A stretch of 64,000 nucleotides of DNA from Sclerurus mexicanus (lineage: Eukaryota; Chordata; Aves; Passeriformes; Furnariidae), in contig VWZF01003897.1 of assembly GCA_013396755.1 (NCBI GenBank), positions 1,180,249 through 1,244,248 on the forward strand. Reading direction: 5' to 3'. Numbering within the stretch: position 1 is the stretch's first letter; every line of letters begins with the position of its first letter. The notes under the pieces are model-generated. The model searched no databases and had not been told where the DNA came from. It was given only the letters and a program-made list of their open reading frames with translations. This document shows positions 25,851 to 38,900 of the stretch, one piece after another. The translations under genes and the position numbers were made by a program.

Positions 25851-26493
25851 TGCCATAACCCCTGGGTAGGTGAGACTCCCTAGGGAAACAGAGAGTTTAC
25901 ATGGTGCTCTTCTGAAGGCTGGAAAAGGCACCTGCAGCCTTTGTTTCTCTTGGCATGGCCATTTTCCATTCTCACGGATTGGTGTTATCCAGCAGGATCG
26001 TAATTTATGCGCTTTTTTCATTTCAAATTGAGAATAACTGTAAATCTCTGGTGAATCTTAGAGCCAATAAACAATGGAGGCATTTCTGTATTAATTTTTC
26101 AACACATTATTATGATGTTGCTTTGCCGTTTAGCAGCATTAAGGATCAGAGTTTGACTCCGTGCTTTATGTGCTTTATTATTTTTATGTCACTTTTACCA
26201 CCAGTCCATTGAATTGGAATTAATGAGGATTGAGAATACATCTAATGCATGCTTTGTAGCAATCTGCTGAAATTACTGCTCACGTAATTTGTTGCTCACT
26301 GTAAGATTTTACTGTATCAGCTATGTTGTATCTAGTGATTATAAATTTAATAGTTTTGGTAGACTGCACTGAAATTTTCCGAGGAAAAGGATGCGAGTGG
26401 TCTAGAGCAAAAGCACGGTGTTTTTCCTGGTTAGAGCAAACCCCCAATTTCTCCCTTTGGCAGCTCAATTACTGCTTTGCTCCCCCATAGTCT

Positions 26494-26539
26494 GGTTTGT
26501 GGGGTGGTGGTGGGTGTTGTTTTTGTGTGTGTGGGTGTA
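26494..26539. repeat. GT-rich low-complexity tract
   Basis: This run is almost entirely G and T and includes GGTGGTGGTGGG and a TGTGTGTGTG core. It is simple sequence of the kind common in vertebrate DNA. Confidence 0.75.
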
Positions 26540-27382
26540 AAGGCAGGGGGTGCCTCTTTGCAAATAATCACGTGTAATAGTGTGGATTTTTCTCCAGCTT
26601 TTCATTTCTGGTACCTTTAAATAAAAATTTGCTTAGTGTTAACAGCTGTCTCCTAAACTGATAATAGGAGCTGGAAATACATAGTGCTAACCTTAATTAC
26701 ATGCTTCAGGCTCTCCTCCTTTGCACCAGCTCTGTCAAATGCAGACTATATTTTGTCTGAGATAGGAATGTTTAATCAGATCGACATGAATAAAGTCAAG
26801 CTGAGGAATTTGCTCCACTGCCTTTTTTGAATGTGTTAGAAAACTTGTGTGCAGCTTGTCTGTCATGCAGCTGTAACTAGATAAATGATCTCTGTATTTC
26901 TGCAGGGCTGGCTTGGTGTGCTGGTTAGATCTTCCTCAGCAAAATGTCTCCCAGTAGCTTGCAGTTATTTTCAGTTAATAATGGTTTGCCTCAAATGATT
27001 TCTCTTACTAATTTCCCTTTCTTTGCCCTCTCCCTTCCTCAGAAAAGCATGCTGTGAAGTTTACTTGGGAGCAATACACAATTTATTAGACTTATTTCAA
27101 AAAAATCACCCTTCCTATTGTATTGCATTTTTTCCAACAGCTGTAATAAGATTTTATGGTGAAACGTAGATAAGAAACTAATTTAGTTCTTTTCTATGAA
27201 AATAGGGAGATGTACAATTCCTGTGTTTCTATATAATGCTATAGATTGAGGTTGGGAATAATACCATTCAATCATGAACAGCCTTGTAGACCAACTAGAA
27301 GTGGGATCCAGGCACTCCCTAGGAGAAGGGGTATAGAAAACATGGGGGACAGTCAAATGGACCTCTGTTGTCACAGAGATCT

Positions 27383-27400
27383 AAAAACAACAACAACAAA
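27383..27400. repeat. CAA trinucleotide repeat
   Basis: AACAACAACAACAAA gives about four CAA units. It is a short simple repeat with no implied function. Confidence 0.7.
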
Positions 27401-27429
27401 ATTCTATGTATTTGGCAATTCACATTAGA

Positions 27430-28360
27430 AATCTCTGCTGACTCCTACTGTCCTCCAGAAAGGCTGTTCCAGAGCCTTACGACATGATTCAGTAGCAACT
27501 GCCTTCGAGGTTTAGCCTCATTTTGCTCATTCCCCCTTGCCAGGCTTCTGCTCTGATGTCAGTTTGGTCTCCTACTTTCTTTCCCTTCTTTGGTGTTATC
27601 TAACCATGTCCTTCCAAAGAATAACCTTGCTACAGTTCCCAGCTTGTTTTGTTGGGCTAAGAGAGGCGCTTTTCTTCTCATCACTTCTGTTCTGACACAG
27701 GCAATTTGTTTTTCTCGTCATCACTGGAACTTGCCTCTACCTGTATTCTGGTGCGAGTTCCTTTTATTTTGCCTTTTTTAATATGGATAATTGGCATCAG
27801 ATGACATGTTTCAGATGAAGACTCTCTCGTGCAAGGGGTTTTGTATAAAGGCTTTAATAACTGTCCTCTTCTATAAAAACACTTCTCCTGATGCATCTTA
27901 AAATTGCATTTGCCTTTTTCAGAGCTGCATCATGGCAGTGATTTATAGGCAACCTGTGATCAATATATACAGCCAGGCCTTTTTATCATTTTTAGCTGAT
28001 GTACTCTCATTCTGTATCATGGATTCATGTTAATAGCCCCTTGCCCTTGTTCTATTACACTTCATTCCATTTCAATTACAAACCTCAAAGCCACCTAATT
28101 TTTCGTGGATAATATTCTGTTCCTCCTTTATATTGATGTCTCTCAGCTTCATGTGATCATCCATTTTCATCACAGCAAGTCTACTCTTTGAGCTAAAGCC
28201 ATTTAATAGGAACATTTTATATAAGACTTAGCCATGAGGGCTTCTGCTTTCCTGCATGCCAATACTCTTTGCTTACACATTTTCCTTTAGCTAGTTTCTT
28301 ACTCCCTTATGTAAGCCCCCAACAATCTTCTATTTTCTATTTGTAATTATTATATAGCCA
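27430..28360 (-). mobile_element. Candidate ancient CR1/L3-like remnant, reverse orientation
   Basis: The plus strand carries a series of phrases in an order that resembles the reverse complement of the 3' part of old CR1/L3-type LINEs. They are GGCTGTTCCAGAGCC near 27462, a segment around GCATTTGCCTTTTTCAGAGC near 27906, a segment around CAACCTGTGATCAATA near 27951 and a pyrimidine-rich stretch ending near CATTCCATTTCAATTAC at 28079. No frame is intact. The match is from memory of the consensus layout and is weak, so limits and family are uncertain. If real, this copy is far older than the five plus-strand CR1 elements. Confidence 0.4.
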
Positions 28361-31300
28361 GCGTTGTTCATTTAGTGTCTAGAGTTAAACAGCGAGAGAG
28401 AGACAAATAAGTAAGTCCATAGGGGGAAACTACAAGAAGTTTTTAAGGTTGCAACAAACTCCTTACAGCTTTAGTTCCTCTGGAGAGTCTCCTTATTTCT
28501 GCCATTGCTAAGCTGCATATGTTTGCCTCCATTGTTCCTGGCAGTTTTGCTTTTGCCAGACGATGCTCGTGTTTCACTCTGTGTTGTCTGTGCCCAGCAG
28601 CTGCCAGGCACCAGCACAAACACCTGCTTTTTTTGCCTTTATTATTGAGGCTATGTCTAAGAAATTAAATCCATGTGATACTCATTTCACTTTCCCAGTG
28701 AATACAGTTCAATTGACGGACTGTCACGTTTGACTACATAGTTTTTGTTCTCTGTCTTAGTTGTTTCTCACTTCACCATGATGTTTTAGGCCTTCACGTG
28801 ACTATCAGTGAAAACAGCAATTTTTTTCTTTAACTGTACATATGATATTGATGAGAGTCATACCCTCATCCTGTTTCCATCTATATCTCAAAATTCATCC
28901 TATATCTAAACTCTCAGCTGTTCCCAGCTGACAGCGTTTCCCAAGGACAGAGCTTTCCAACTCCCAGAGATTAAAGTCAGTCACTGTGGGACTGATGGAG
29001 GTTCAAACGTGATTAACCTGAAAGAGATGCTCTGGGCAAGCCAAGAAGAGCATCTTGTGATAAAATTATGCTCTTTCTGGCCAGCCTGTTGTAAAGCCAT
29101 GAATCTCTACGAAAGGGTCAGCTGCTTTGTGTTGTGAGTTACCAGCTGGAACTTTAGAGGGAGGGCATGCCTTTTGGGCTAAGTGTCACTGCGGATTTGG
29201 CTCTGCTGTTGTGACTGCTGCTTAAAGCGTAGCAGGAAAGTGCCATTCCTGCCGAGCAACTGGTGTTGGGCTGACAGAGCCATTAACTCTGGAAATACTT
29301 TGGTCACCCCTTATGTACTGCAAGCTTGCACGCACCAGTCTCTGAGGTACAGCATGAGGGGGACAGCTATGAAGGTATTGCAATTCAGCTTGGACAATCT
29401 CCTTAGGGAAATGGGGTTTTTGCATTTTTCTAATGTTTTGACATCTCTAGAAATGTAATTAATTTACATGTCTGAAAGTTATTTCAGGTGCTGAACTTCA
29501 GCCTCTTTGGAGTTCTTGACATATATTTAATTTCATAGAAAAACTAAAGGTATTCGTTTCCATAAAGATTTTAAACTTTATTTATTCTTAAAATTGAAAA
29601 AAAAACCCTCAATGGTAATAGTCTCTCTCATACATATCATGTTATTTCAAAAATATTAATGGATGTCTTGAATCTTAAAATTAGCTGGTATTGAGTCTAT
29701 GTAAGAAGCAGCTGAGGAATTAGCAAGGCTGAAGACGAAGGGCAAAGAGTCAATGTGTAAACTGCCCCAGATGGCCTGAGTGGATGAGTAGATGTGTCCA
29801 GTGCAGCCGGACTCTCCCCCTCACTGAGACAGGTGTCCCCAGTGTGTCACCAGTTACAGCGTGGTGCCACAGCACTACAGCCCTGTCTGCCACAAAGGGC
29901 CTTTCGCCATCTCTTCTTTAGTTTTTCCTGCTAAGCACTTTGAGACTTCAGTGGCCTGATCCCCAGCTGTTACAAGTGTAGGCTGCACCAATTTAAGTTT
30001 CACATTCCTTGGTAATTAGATCCCCTTCAGCCTCAACTGGTGCATGTTCTCTAATTCTGAACCTAAAATTTGGAGATCTGCACATTATGATGTAGCTAAT
30101 ATTATTGAGCTACACGTTAGCTACATGGGAGTATGGCAGGTTATTTAAACAAACTAATTTTTGTGTTTTCTATTGTCCTTTGAGAAAAGGAAGTGTAGAG
30201 CTTGGTGCCAGCTTGCAGGACTTGCAGCTGTCATTTTTGGTAAGGATTTGAGAAGGGTCTGAAACAGGTGCCTGGAAGCAAACCAATAACAGTGAAAACG
30301 TTTCCTTTTTTATTGCTTATGATCCCAACCCACTAAATACAATAAAAACTCTCCTGGGATGCAACATATCAAACTCCTGAACTGAGATACTTCTTTTTTA
30401 GATCCTCCCTAGAGAACAGAGCATCCTGATAGACAGCTTTCAGTCCAAAGGCTGGGTATTTCAAAAGGGAGGGGAAATAACTCTGAGTCCAAAGGGGATG
30501 TCTGGTTTAGAAAACATGGGATTTTTTTTTTTCCCTTCCTCAGAATTTAACCTTTCTACATGAATTACTGTGGATTGATTTCCAGCTGTGTCGTGGAGGT
30601 TGAGCCTGAGAGCACAAACTCTCCCATTCCCAAACCACGCAGTGAGAAAAGAGCAGAAGTAGGCAGTGCTCTGCTGCATCTTTGTGTCCCCCACATGAGA
30701 GCTCGTCTTTGTGACCAGAATTCCTCTGCTGGGGTTGCTGTGACACAGAGCACCAGGCTGGGAAGCAGAGATAAGGTGTGTCACGGCTGTGGGGTGACAG
30801 ATACTCTGATTCCAACCTCTGGCCCTCCCTTCCCTTTCTCTGTTGCACAGGTGGCGAAATCCTGTTAGGACTGATTTACCGAGTGGCAGAACAAGTTCAT
30901 AATTCTCAGGTTCCTTCCCTTCCACAGCTTAAACAAGGTTGTGAAGCATAAAATAAATTTTAATCTTTCCAAGGCAAGATGCTAATCTGAGGTTGGTGTT
31001 GGCTCAATACTGGGCTCCTGCTGGCTTTGATAACAGCTCCTATTTGTGGAAATTTAGCACGGATTGAGATGTCAGCTTGCAACTCACACTCCAGCTCCGT
31101 TGGCTAATGGGCAGCAAACAGGGGCTCGTGTGTAGCTGGGGCTCAGCTTCACAAAATGGAACTTTGCAGCCCTGAAATTCCCAGCTTTTGCATGTGATCC
31201 CTCTCTGTTACCTGCGGGGTTTCCTGGGAAAGGAGTGGGTGTTCAGGGAGGTCCTAATCCCTCCACACATCCTTCTGCTACCCATTTATTTCCACCTCAC

Positions 31301-32261
31301 AGTCCCAACAAATGCTTTGGTTTCACACTCTCAAGTGCAGAAAAGAGACAATTTTAGCTATTTGGTATACAAGCAACACTGGCAGAGCATTAAGGCACAA
31401 TATAATTTCTGTGGCATAACTGAAGTGTTAGAAAGTTGGTTCAATTCTCACACAGAAATTAGCAATACCAAAGTTCTGTTCACTCTCTGATTAGGATTTA
31501 AAAGCTATTTAGAAGGGAAAAGTTCTTAAGAATGTTAAGTGTGCACCTGTTTTAGTCTGAAAAAATGTGTTTATAGTTTGCTGTGATTTGGGAAAATATA
31601 TGCACTTAAATTTTTTTATTTGAGGCTTCCATTGTCTGCTCAATAGTTGCGTAACACATATCAAGTCAGATCCTGTTGTCAGAGACACTGCTGTAAATCT
31701 CCAGTATTTCCACTGGAGATACTAAAAGTGCTTCCGTTTCAAATTTTTTGTTAATGAGGTGAGGAGTTTTGACAGCACTTTGCAGTGGTTGAAGATTTGA
31801 ATCAAGAGTACTGTTCTCAGAGTAATGTTGGGAGAAAGCTCTCGTCAAGACAGGCAATTTTGGAATGTTGATAAGATACATGATTGACACCCCTATAATT
31901 TTGTTTGTTCTAGGCTGCTGTTTGTTCTTGGGACTTGGCTATTTAGGATGAAATTAAAGGAACTGTTCATAGCTTTTGGACTAAATTTGCAGTTAGTCCT
32001 GACCTTCATAGGCTGGAAGATAACATTCCATATTAATGTCATTATCTTAAACACCTTCTCTTATTCTTTCCTTTTCTTCTATTTTATTTTTTTAATATCT
32101 TTAGGCTTATCTTGCTTTTTAAAATCACTTCTCATACTAAAAAGAAAAGCCAGAGAGGACTTCCATTTCCTGAAATGCTGCTCAGAGCTACCTTAAGTTT
32201 TCCTGACTGAGGAAAAGACATCTTTTTCATTCCTTTCCATTACCCCACAAAGAGATGCTTG

Positions 32262-32612
32262 GCGAGGCTTGTCTGCGCAGGGTCATACATCAGCTTAAAG
32301 AGGAAAGGAAGCTGCCCCAGGACCTCAGTTCCACCCAGCAGCACCACTTCCCAGAAAAGCCATCCTCCGGCGTTAATCCCTTGCTAGGGCAGCGATGGGT
32401 TGCGTTTCCAGGGAAGATGTACCCGGCTGAGCCGCAGTGCCTGGAAACACGCCGTGATGTGTCCCTTCCCCTTTCTGCCCTGGTTGAAGGGTGCTGCGTG
32501 TTGAAAGCGTCGCTCTGTGAATCCTTGCTGTAAATGAGGATAGTGTTCTCAGAGGTGCAGACACTGGTCTCGGCTCCTAACACTCCCCGACTATGCAATT
32601 CTAGAGCCGTTC
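32262..32612. other. CpG-dense patch in otherwise CpG-poor DNA
   Basis: I count 17 CpG dinucleotides in about 350 bases, whereas the flanking sequence has very few. Frames of about 90-100 codons are open on both strands across it (32255-32533 plus, 32290-32598 minus), but neither carries a recognisable domain. It could be a small regulatory island, an unrecognised exon or a GC-rich repeat remnant. The sequence alone does not decide. Confidence 0.5.
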
Positions 32613-32972
32613 GCTCTTTTTGATATCTATAAATCCATTCTACATGAGGCGAGTTTTCTGTTTTCTGTTCCAGAAGTGCAATCCAAAGCCCATCCCTACA
32701 CAGGCCCAGTCCTTACTGAGCCTTTAAGGACGTGCTTAATGTGAGTTAAGAATGACAAAAGTTCTTTAAGCAAACGCAGTCCCAGCCACTTGCACTGGCA
32801 CTGGTTTAATATACCTTTTTATTCTGAGCACAGAACATTTATTGTCATTTGCCCTCGGCATTCTGAGTGGGCATCTCATGAATATCAGCACAGCCTCGTT
32901 CTGCAAGGGGAGCCCTGGGCAAGGGAGGCAGCTTGGGCATGGGATGAGCTGCCACAGCACCGGAGCTCAGGG

Positions 32973-33005
32973 GCCACGTCCTTGGTGCCACGTCCTTGGT
33001 GCCAT
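32973..33005. repeat. 14-bp tandem repeat
   Basis: GCCACGTCCTTGGT occurs twice exactly at 32973-32986 and 32987-33000, followed by a partial third unit GCCAT. It is read directly from the sequence. Confidence 0.92.
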
Positions 33006-33565
33006 CCCTGAGCCAGTGTCACCTCCCCTGCCTGCGGGATCCAAAGTGAGCTCCAAGAGTAGACTCTGAGCGAAGTCCTTTAAGGACATTTTTGTGTCAT
33101 ACGCTGGGGCTATTTTTTTCTCTGTGTGAACAAAGAAATAATATTTAGGGATGGTATATCTTAAGAAAATATTCCTTGTCTGCAGAAATGTATTTCCTCT
33201 TGTTCCCATTCAAGTGTCAGGCAAGATTTATGGGGAAAATATTTGCAAAATGTATTAAAAAGGTATGTTGTCCTCATACTACTTCTGCTTTTCTTTGCAT
33301 TGGAAAATGGCTTGTAGGTGGCTGCTGAAAATAAATAGGTTGTTATAAGTTCCTCAAAAATATTCCAGCTTTTAAAATTAATGGATGAAAAAATATCCTA
33401 TGTATTTTGCATGGAATACATGGCATATTTAGAGATGGAGGCAGCGTGCACACTGACAGATCAACCATCTATATTCTTTACAGGTTGTTTCCTAATTGTA
33501 AATAATACAATTATAACCATTTAATTTTTTTTCATGACTGCTTAAATCCCTTTTTCTCTCTCTGG

Positions 33566-33673
33566 CATTCAGGCACAGGGGGTGACCCTTGGGACGATCT
33601 TGTGCAGGGATAAGGGTTGGACAGGGTGATGCTTGTGGGTCCCTTCCAATTCACCATATTCTGGGATTCTATA
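33566..33673 (+). mobile_element. Short CR1 LINE 3' tail fragment
   Basis: About 108 bases match the end of a CR1: GGCACAGGGGGTGACCCTTGG-like sequence, then GCTTGTGGGTCCCTTCCAAT, then ATTCTGGGATTCTAT. The first part closely parallels positions around 62060-62160 in this window, so both copies belong to the same or sister subfamilies. This is an extreme 5' truncation with no coding sequence. Confidence 0.85.
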
Positions 33674-35338
33674 TATTACATAGAATTCAACACAATCTCA
33701 TGAGTATCAGGATACATTCTATGACAAAAAGTTGTAGAAAAATGCTTGGATTAATTTCTTGTTAAGAAATGTAGCATGCTGTCTGAATTTATTCTCATTT
33801 ACACAGAAAAATAAAAAGTCAGTTTTTTAAGATCAGGTTAAGTGCAAGAAGATCCAGTTTCATGCATCTATAATTAAATGTGACTACTCAGCTAAAAGCA
33901 TACAAGAGAATGTTGTTTTGGGGTTTTTTAGCCATTATATTTATTTTTAGTTTTACCAAACTAAAAAAAAATCAAGAAATTTTGCAACTAAATCTAACAA
34001 ATGGACAAATAAAAAACTGCAGTAGAAATGAGGAGCAGCAGGAAGATCCTGGGATGATAATCATGACAAAGGTGGTTTTGTGCTTCTTTTCAACTGAATA
34101 TTCTCTTAATACTAAAAGTAATGTATTTTTAATGCATCTACATGGTTAGGAGCTATATCTTTAATTCTGTGTTAGTTAGTTCTTTTCTTCACACTCTGCA
34201 GAAGACATTCTGCTGTAGTTGCCGTGGGGTTTTTGTCAAATGGCACTGCCAGAAAAGAGAACATTTATATAAAAAATCTGAATTAGATATTGCACCAAAT
34301 ACAATGATTCCTGATGGAATAAACGCTCCAAACATTGCAGGTATTTTGTGAACATCCAGACTATGACCTCAAATAGTTTGCTCCTAGGTAAGGGTCCGAT
34401 GTTGCCTGCTATTCTCAGGGATGCAACTTCCACACTGTAAAATGATGCTTCACTTGGGCAACCCTGCCTATCACAGTCTGATAGTGAGTGCACCAAGAGG
34501 TAACAATCCGAGGGCAGAGAAACATGAAAGAACCTTCCTTTTTTAACTGTCTTCACATCTAGTCTAGTAAGAACAAGAACGTGCTTCTCTGAGTGGCAGC
34601 ATTACATTATTTTCCTTTCACTTGCAAAAATATCTATTTTATACTTAAAATGAGGTTCTGCACTGAATTTATTGACTTTGAATGTTTATCAGCTGATGAC
34701 AGCAAACTGCTTTGTTATTTTGGAGGTCACTCTTGTCTCTCAAACCTGAGAGAACAGAGCTAATGGGATCTTAGATATGGTACATTATGGAAAATACGTC
34801 CTGGAGGGCAGGTGGACACTGGAGAGTTGCTGTAGAGGAACTTGCCTTCCTAAGTATTGGGACATTGGGTGTGCACAGGGGGAGGGGAAAGATAATAAGC
34901 TGAGATCTTCCATTCCACGTCATTTATAACAGAAATTACAGTAGGTGCAGTCATTTTTTTTGTTTACTCTTTCTTTGCTGGGTCATGTTTTCTCTGTTTC
35001 TTTTTTTTAATTTTATTTCTTTCCTGTTAAAATATGTGCAACTTTTGAATGCAGGAATTTTTAAAAACTGGTTTTTGCCATCAGAAATAGCCCTAGCGGG
35101 GTCTCAGTGGAATTATGGCTGAAGTGTCCTGCTGCTGGCTGTGTGTAAGGGCACAGAACCCAGACCTGTTGCAGTGTGTGTCAGTGTACGTACACTATAT
35201 AGGAATTTGGTATGTTTTCCCTCGATTTTTAAAACAGAAATAGATTTTTATGTTTTCATGCCCATTCCTCAGTGTTTTCAAGCTCTCTAGTGTGTTCTGA
35301 GTGCAGCACAGGTGATGGTAAATCTTTTGTTGTTTCTG

Positions 35339-35366
35339 ATTTGTACTGGCTGATTTGTACTAGCCC
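35339..35366. repeat. 14-bp tandem duplication
   Basis: GATTTGTACTGGCT is followed directly by GATTTGTACTAGCC. The two units share 12 of 14 bases. This is a small slippage-type duplication. Confidence 0.85.
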
Positions 35367-35930
35367 TCACACCAAGGGCAAAGCTGCCACATCTGCAGCT
35401 GATCCTTTGTGACATTATATTATCTTGAATTACTAAGTGTCAATAAGGAACACAGGGTATAATGAGGTAGAAATTGCCTCTGTGGTTCTGGATATTAATC
35501 TTCAATGGCAGAAGCACAGCAGTCTGATGTTATCAATGAGTTCAGTCTTGGACTAGACTGGGAAAAGATTAAGCCTTTTAAGCGTAGCCAGCACACAGAG
35601 ATAATTAGACGCATTTGCAATTTAGAGAACTCTCACTCCTGAAGGTCCCAAGTAAATAATAAGCTAAGTAAGTTATCTGGAAAAATAAGAATATCCTCAG
35701 AAAACTCTGACTATAGAAATTCAAGTAGGAAATAGGGAGAGTTCTTTCCTCTAAAGGTACTTCTGGATGTCTTTTCAATTGATTTATTCTTAAAGATAAG
35801 TTTTGGAGAGATATGTAGCAATTATTCTACTGAATACGAAACCATCTTGGGCAAAAAGAATGATGAATATATTGTGGAATCCCCAGGTTCATGAAGGTGT
35901 GGACTGAATATTCTGAAAATTTTGTGGCTT

Positions 35931-35940
35931 CCCCCCCCCC
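35931..35940. repeat. C10 homopolymer
   Basis: Ten consecutive C bases are followed by ACCCC. Such runs are prone to length error in sequencing and to length variation between individuals. Confidence 0.9.
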
Positions 35941-38900
35941 ACCCCTTTCTTGTATTGGAATTCCAAGCTTGCTCTTTTTCCAAACAGAGCTAGCTTAGAA
36001 ATGTTAGAGCTTTTTGTTATGAAGTATGTTGTACAGCACTCAGGAACAGGACACTTACAAACTAAGTAAAGTATCATTAAACAAAACTTACATGCCATTT
36101 ATGCCACTTATAAAGACATTGTATGGAGAATGAAACTTTTTTCCAAAACTTTTCATTATGTTTGAGGCTTTCTTACCCCTTCATTTTAATTCTTTATAAC
36201 AGTATGGCTATACAGAAGGTACATCCTTACAAATTCAACTTCAGCATTAACAAATCATTCCGTTTATCAGCACAATGTTGCTATTGTTAGTCAAGATATT
36301 AGCAAAAGGAAGGGATTTTTCTCATTATTTGTACACTTTATTGTGTATATTTCTGAAATCCCTTGTTTCTTGAGAAAATGCTTGTCTCAATCTCTAATGG
36401 AATCCACATATTTTGTGTTTCTGCTGTAATTGCCCATATTGACAAATCTGATGGACACTGAATACAAAAGTAAATTATAAAGAAGAAACAAGACAAACCC
36501 CTTCATCTCCATGGACCCCTCTGCTGTCATCGCTGCCTCCTTTTCAGTGATTCCTTTTTGCTCTGGATTCTAACCCTCACACTGAACGTGGCCCACATGC
36601 CTTGTCCATTGATTCCAGCTGGGTGTGAACCAGGTGAGAGGGCTGGAAACAACACCCACAGGACACGCGCAGCAAGGTTCCTCTGCGTTCTTGGAGACTG
36701 TTTCTGTGAGCGGGCCAGGTGTTCCCCCAGCACATCTGGACCAGTTGTGATCCTCATGCTGGAATTCAGCAGTCTTTGGGGTTTCTCCTGTCCCTGCTGG
36801 GCTGACACCACGGCAGCACTGCGCTCTGGGTAGCCTGGCAGCCATTCTCATTAATGCACCAGGGACAGAGCTTTGAAAACACACAGCAGGACTTGCTCTT
36901 GCAGTGTTTCCCCAGCACATTTCCATCCTGCCAGTGTCACACTCAGGCCTCCAGCAGCACTGTTGTGGGAGCAGATGTCTCTCCAGACACACGAATGCGT
37001 ATTTAAAGGCAGTCGGCATAGCGTAATCTTCTTTCAAAAGGAGATTAATGGAACAGAACTTTTTTTGTCTGCACAAATTAATTGAACAGTTATAAGGAGA
37101 TGGATCACTACTTTGTAGTAATTACAGTTGTATTTAATATAATTAATACCCTCTATTAGAATGGGTGTGAAATAGCATTATTCTCGTGCACAGTTCAGGT
37201 GTAATTGTACAATCTCAGACCACGAGATCCGTCTGAGTAAACACTGCCATGGCACGCCCCTCCCAGCAGCATCTGTCTCAGGTAATGACTTCCAGGAGCA
37301 AGAACTTTGCAATCCCGAGCTTCTCCAAGATGACCCCTAAATAACATCCCATGACAGCCAACATGGAATCAGTGCATTGCTTATTACCTGAGCTCCTTTG
37401 CTTCATTTTATTATTCCTCATAATGGAACTAGTAGTGTGAAAGATATATGGGGTAAGGAGTACAAACCAGCAATTTGTTCCAAGTGGTGTCTGAGCCTGC
37501 TGGTGCATGAGTTTCTGGAGAAAAATTAATCTCTTTCCAGCAAAGAATTGCAGAACTTTTGCTCAGTTAACTCTTTCTGAAAAGATCCATGACAATTTCT
37601 TGAAACTGGAAGAAGTGCACACACACAAAATTAAAACAGCAAGTGCCCTGTCCATGGAACTCCATTAACCTTTTTTGGCATGGAAAAAAACCAAAAACAA
37701 TAAATGTATTTCATTCGATCAGATTATCAGCAAATTCTCTAAAAAGGCTAGACTCGAACAGAAATATGCAATAGAGTTGACACCAGACTTAGTGCTTCGA
37801 GTAGCAATCCTGATGTCAGGCATTGTCCAGGAAAGCATTGTTCATGAAAGCTGTAGTGACAGTGGCTACAGAGTGGGCAAACTGCAGCTGTCTTGGTTCT
37901 CAGTGTTTTTCAGAAGTCTTGTTGGGGTACACAGGGTGAAAAATGCATTTTTCCAATTAAGAAACTCATTTCCTGTTTCTGGACAGAATTGCTTGCCAAG
38001 GGTAAGGGGACTGAGTGAACATGTGAGTCTGTTCCCGCTGAGCTGGTTGCTTCACTGCAGAATATGAGACTGTATGTTATGCAGATTTCTTCCTTACCTC
38101 ACTGCTTGGAGTCTGTGTCCAGGTGTCCTGGGGAGAAGGACAGCTGAGGTGCAGCTCATCTACCTTCATACTTCACTACCAGAGGGAACTCTGGTGGTTA
38201 CAGTCTTATCTAACCTGCAATACCTTGCAGAAGGGCCCAATGCAAGTTCTTCATCTGACTGGAAGGTTTATGATAGGATGCATTATAATTTTGGTTGGGT
38301 GTGACACCTAAGACTCTCATTAAACTATTGGCTAAAAGTCTGGTTGTGAGAGCGAGATGATTTATGTTCAGCCACAGAAATCAAGTAGTGAAAGGGAAGA
38401 AAGAGGATATGAAAATTCCTTAGACTGAAGATAGAGTACATAGGTTGAACAATGTTTGGGGTTTTTTATTTGCATAAAACAAAACAGACCAATGTCTTCC
38501 CACATGCCAAACGTGCATCTCCTTCCTTCTGCTGATGCCCAGTGTGAAAGTGTGCCAGGGAAAGCTGGGTGGCCAAGAAAACAGTGTGTGATGGAGCACA
38601 GAGGTGGCAGACGAAGGTGGCAGCAGTGTGACGCTACAGGAGCACCCATGTGGCAGCTTAGGGTGTGCCCATCCAGGGAGAGGCTGTGGGGGCCTCCCAA
38701 GTGTTGATGCCTTTCCATTGCTTTATTCTCCACCTTATGGCTAGCCTTCTCCACCTTGTCCATTCTATTCCAAACCCATGGAGAAGAGTTTATGGTAATG
38801 TTTGCAGAATTCAGTATCCTGGGAGATACATGAACACCATTAAACTGTTAGCACACTTAGCGTTCCTGTTGCCAAAAATGGAAGGCTAATCTTGCTCCGT

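Larger units (their letters stand above)
25032..33565. other. Non-coding DNA with candidate old retroposon remnants
   Basis: No gene is recognisable in this stretch. It holds two candidate reverse-orientation CR1-like remnants at about 25675-25850 and 27430-28360. It also holds a GT-rich tract near 26494-26539, a short CAA repeat near 27383-27400, a CpG-dense patch at about 32262-32612 and a 14-bp tandem repeat at 32973-33005. Each is listed separately. Frames of up to 154 codons, for example at 30461-30925 minus, overlap others on the opposite strand and match nothing I know. Confidence 0.6.
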
